Positions 5,981-6,921 of a stretch of 6,921 nucleotides of DNA are shown piece after piece. A program made the position numbers and the translations under genes. The stretch comes from Spirochaetia bacterium UBA5368 (GTDB lineage: Bacteria; Spirochaetota; UBA4802; UBA5368). The notes below the pieces were generated by a model, which saw nothing but the letters and a program-made list of their open reading frames with translations, was not told the origin of the DNA and did no database searches. Every line of letters begins with the position of its first letter. The first letter of the stretch is position 1. The stretch lies in assembly GCA_002407865.1 (NCBI GenBank), contig DHPI01000046.1:80598-87518 (forward strand). The letters are read 5' to 3'.

Positions 5981-6921
5981 ATGAAGACATTACACACGGT
6001 GCTAACGGAAGTAAAGAAACCGGCAGGTATTGCGAAACTGGCCATTCCCATGTTAATTGGATGCGGACTTGCCATGTTGATGGTTTTGAATTCCGATGCA
6101 GCGATAATAGCCGGGATTGTAATTTGCGCCATTCCTGCCGCGATCGTTGCGGGTAAACGGATTAATGCCTGGCTTCTCGATAACGAGTATTACAGTGAAA
6201 AGAAGTTTATTGGAATTATAATTTTTATTTATCCGCTTCTTCCTCTTCTGTGGGGAATAGAAGTAGGAAGCACGCTCCCGGTAATTCGAGCGCATCGCCT
6301 TCTCATGATGATCGTGATACTGTATCTTGCGTTGAATGGCATTTTTCTGAAATCGTATGCGGATTTTTTTAAATCGGGAACGTTTACGTTGCCTGTCGCG
6401 TGTATAATCTTTTCAATGTTTATAACAATGCTGGGCAGTTTCAATTTTTTCACATCCATGTTTTTTCTCTTCTCGTTTGTATTCGAATCATTGATACTTG
6501 CGGTGGTTGTTTTTACTGTATTCAGGGAAAGGCATGATATAGATATCCTCATAAGCATTCTGTGTATGTCGGGCTATGTTCTTGCGCTTTTGGGAATATT
6601 TGAAGCGATTACGGAAATTAATGTGTTTTCATATTTTGGCGTATACAGGAATCTCAGCAGTCTTACTCATCAGATCAGGGAAGGCGAGATACGCATTTAT
6701 GGCTCGTTCGACCATGCAATATCATTTGGAACGTATTTTGCCCTGCTGCTGCCCCTCTATTTCTATAAATTTGAAAAACACCCGCTGAAGCTGTATGCGT
6801 CGATCGGGTTGATTCTTGGCGTTATTGTGGCGACACAGTCGCGGGCGGCCCAGATTGGCGCGGGCATTACAATCCTGATGTATTTTTTATTTATTAATAG
6901 AAAACAAATTCTTTTGATGAT
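5981..6921 (+). CDS. O-antigen ligase/polymerase (Wzy/WaaL) family membrane protein, 3' partial
   Basis: The frame opens at ATG 5981 and runs without a stop to the last base; 313 complete codons are visible and the rest lies downstream. The product begins MKTLHTVLTEVKKPAGIAKL and then consists of a series of membrane helices. Two features identify the family: RIYGSFDHAISFGTYFALLL (from R238), matching the R-x-x-G-x-F-x-x-P/H-x-x-x-G segment found before a membrane helix, and VATQSRAAQIGAG (T285-S287-R288), matching the conserved T-x-S-R-(G/A)-(A/x) motif. Members either polymerise lipid-linked repeat units (Wzy) or ligate glycans to a lipid or protein acceptor (WaaL, PglL); the two cannot be separated here. 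Position immediately after the flippase, with Wzz-like control upstream, favours polymerase. The gap of 74 bases before it is the largest in the window and holds no convincing terminator or promoter. A competing frame starting at 5944 gives a polar, cysteine-rich product and is a shadow. Confidence 0.82.
   Translation, partial: MKTLHTVLTEVKKPAGIAKLAIPMLIGCGLAMLMVLNSDAAIIAGIVICAIPAAIVAGKRINAWLLDNEYYSEKKFIGIIIFIYPLLPLLWGIEVGSTLPVIRAHRLLMMIVILYLALNGIFLKSYADFFKSGTFTLPVACIIFSMFITMLGSFNFFTSMFFLFSFVFESLILAVVVFTVFRERHDIDILISILCMSGYVLALLGIFEAITEINVFSYFGVYRNLSSLTHQIREGEIRIYGSFDHAISFGTYFALLLPLYFYKFEKHPLKLYASIGLILGVIVATQSRAAQIGAGITILMYFLFINRKQILLM

Noticed and set aside
5944..6156. 70-codon + strand reading frame starting just before the last gene
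   Set aside because: Overlaps the Wzy/ligase-family frame, which carries clear membrane helices and family motifs; the product is polar and cysteine-rich without recognisable domains.

Overview
The window is a segment of a bacterial surface or exopolysaccharide (EPS/O-antigen/capsule type) biosynthesis locus. All six recognisable genes lie on the + strand and are tightly packed, with gaps of about 18 to 74 bases and one 1-base overlap. They read as part of a single operon that continues past both ends. No tRNA, rRNA, CRISPR array, insertion sequence or convincing terminator is visible, and no intergenic stretch exceeds 100 bases. The organism cannot be named from this sequence. The Wzz/BY-kinase-like, Wzx and Wzy-type set suggests a diderm (Gram-negative) bacterium. 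Base composition looks like the low-to-mid 40s % GC by eye, with AAA-rich lysine codons.

Layout: (1) 1-1002, the 3' part of a Wzz/GumC-type chain-length protein with a BY-kinase-like cytoplasmic domain whose ATP-binding motifs are all degraded; (2) 1038-2123, a membrane acyltransferase of the acyltransferase-3 family; (3) 2142-3440, a polysaccharide pyruvyl transferase family protein; (4) 3440-4597, translationally coupled to it, an iron-sulfur protein of the F420 hydrogenase/dehydrogenase beta-subunit (FrhB-like) family with an N-terminal 2x[4Fe-4S] ferredoxin module; (5) 4626-5906, a Wzx-type flippase; (6) 5981-6921, the 5' part of a Wzy/O-antigen ligase family membrane protein, cut by the window end.

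How they fit together: repeat units would be built on a lipid carrier by glycosyltransferases (none inside this window), decorated by the acyltransferase and the pyruvyl transferase, flipped by the Wzx protein, polymerised or ligated by the Wzy-type protein, and length-controlled by the Wzz-like protein. The FrhB-like redox protein is the least explained component. Its 1-base stop/start overlap with the pyruvyl transferase gene suggests a linked step. The features most worth a second look are that pairing, the apparent pseudokinase with a palindrome-dense alanine-rich insertion, and several 8-9 base homopolymer runs inside coding sequence.
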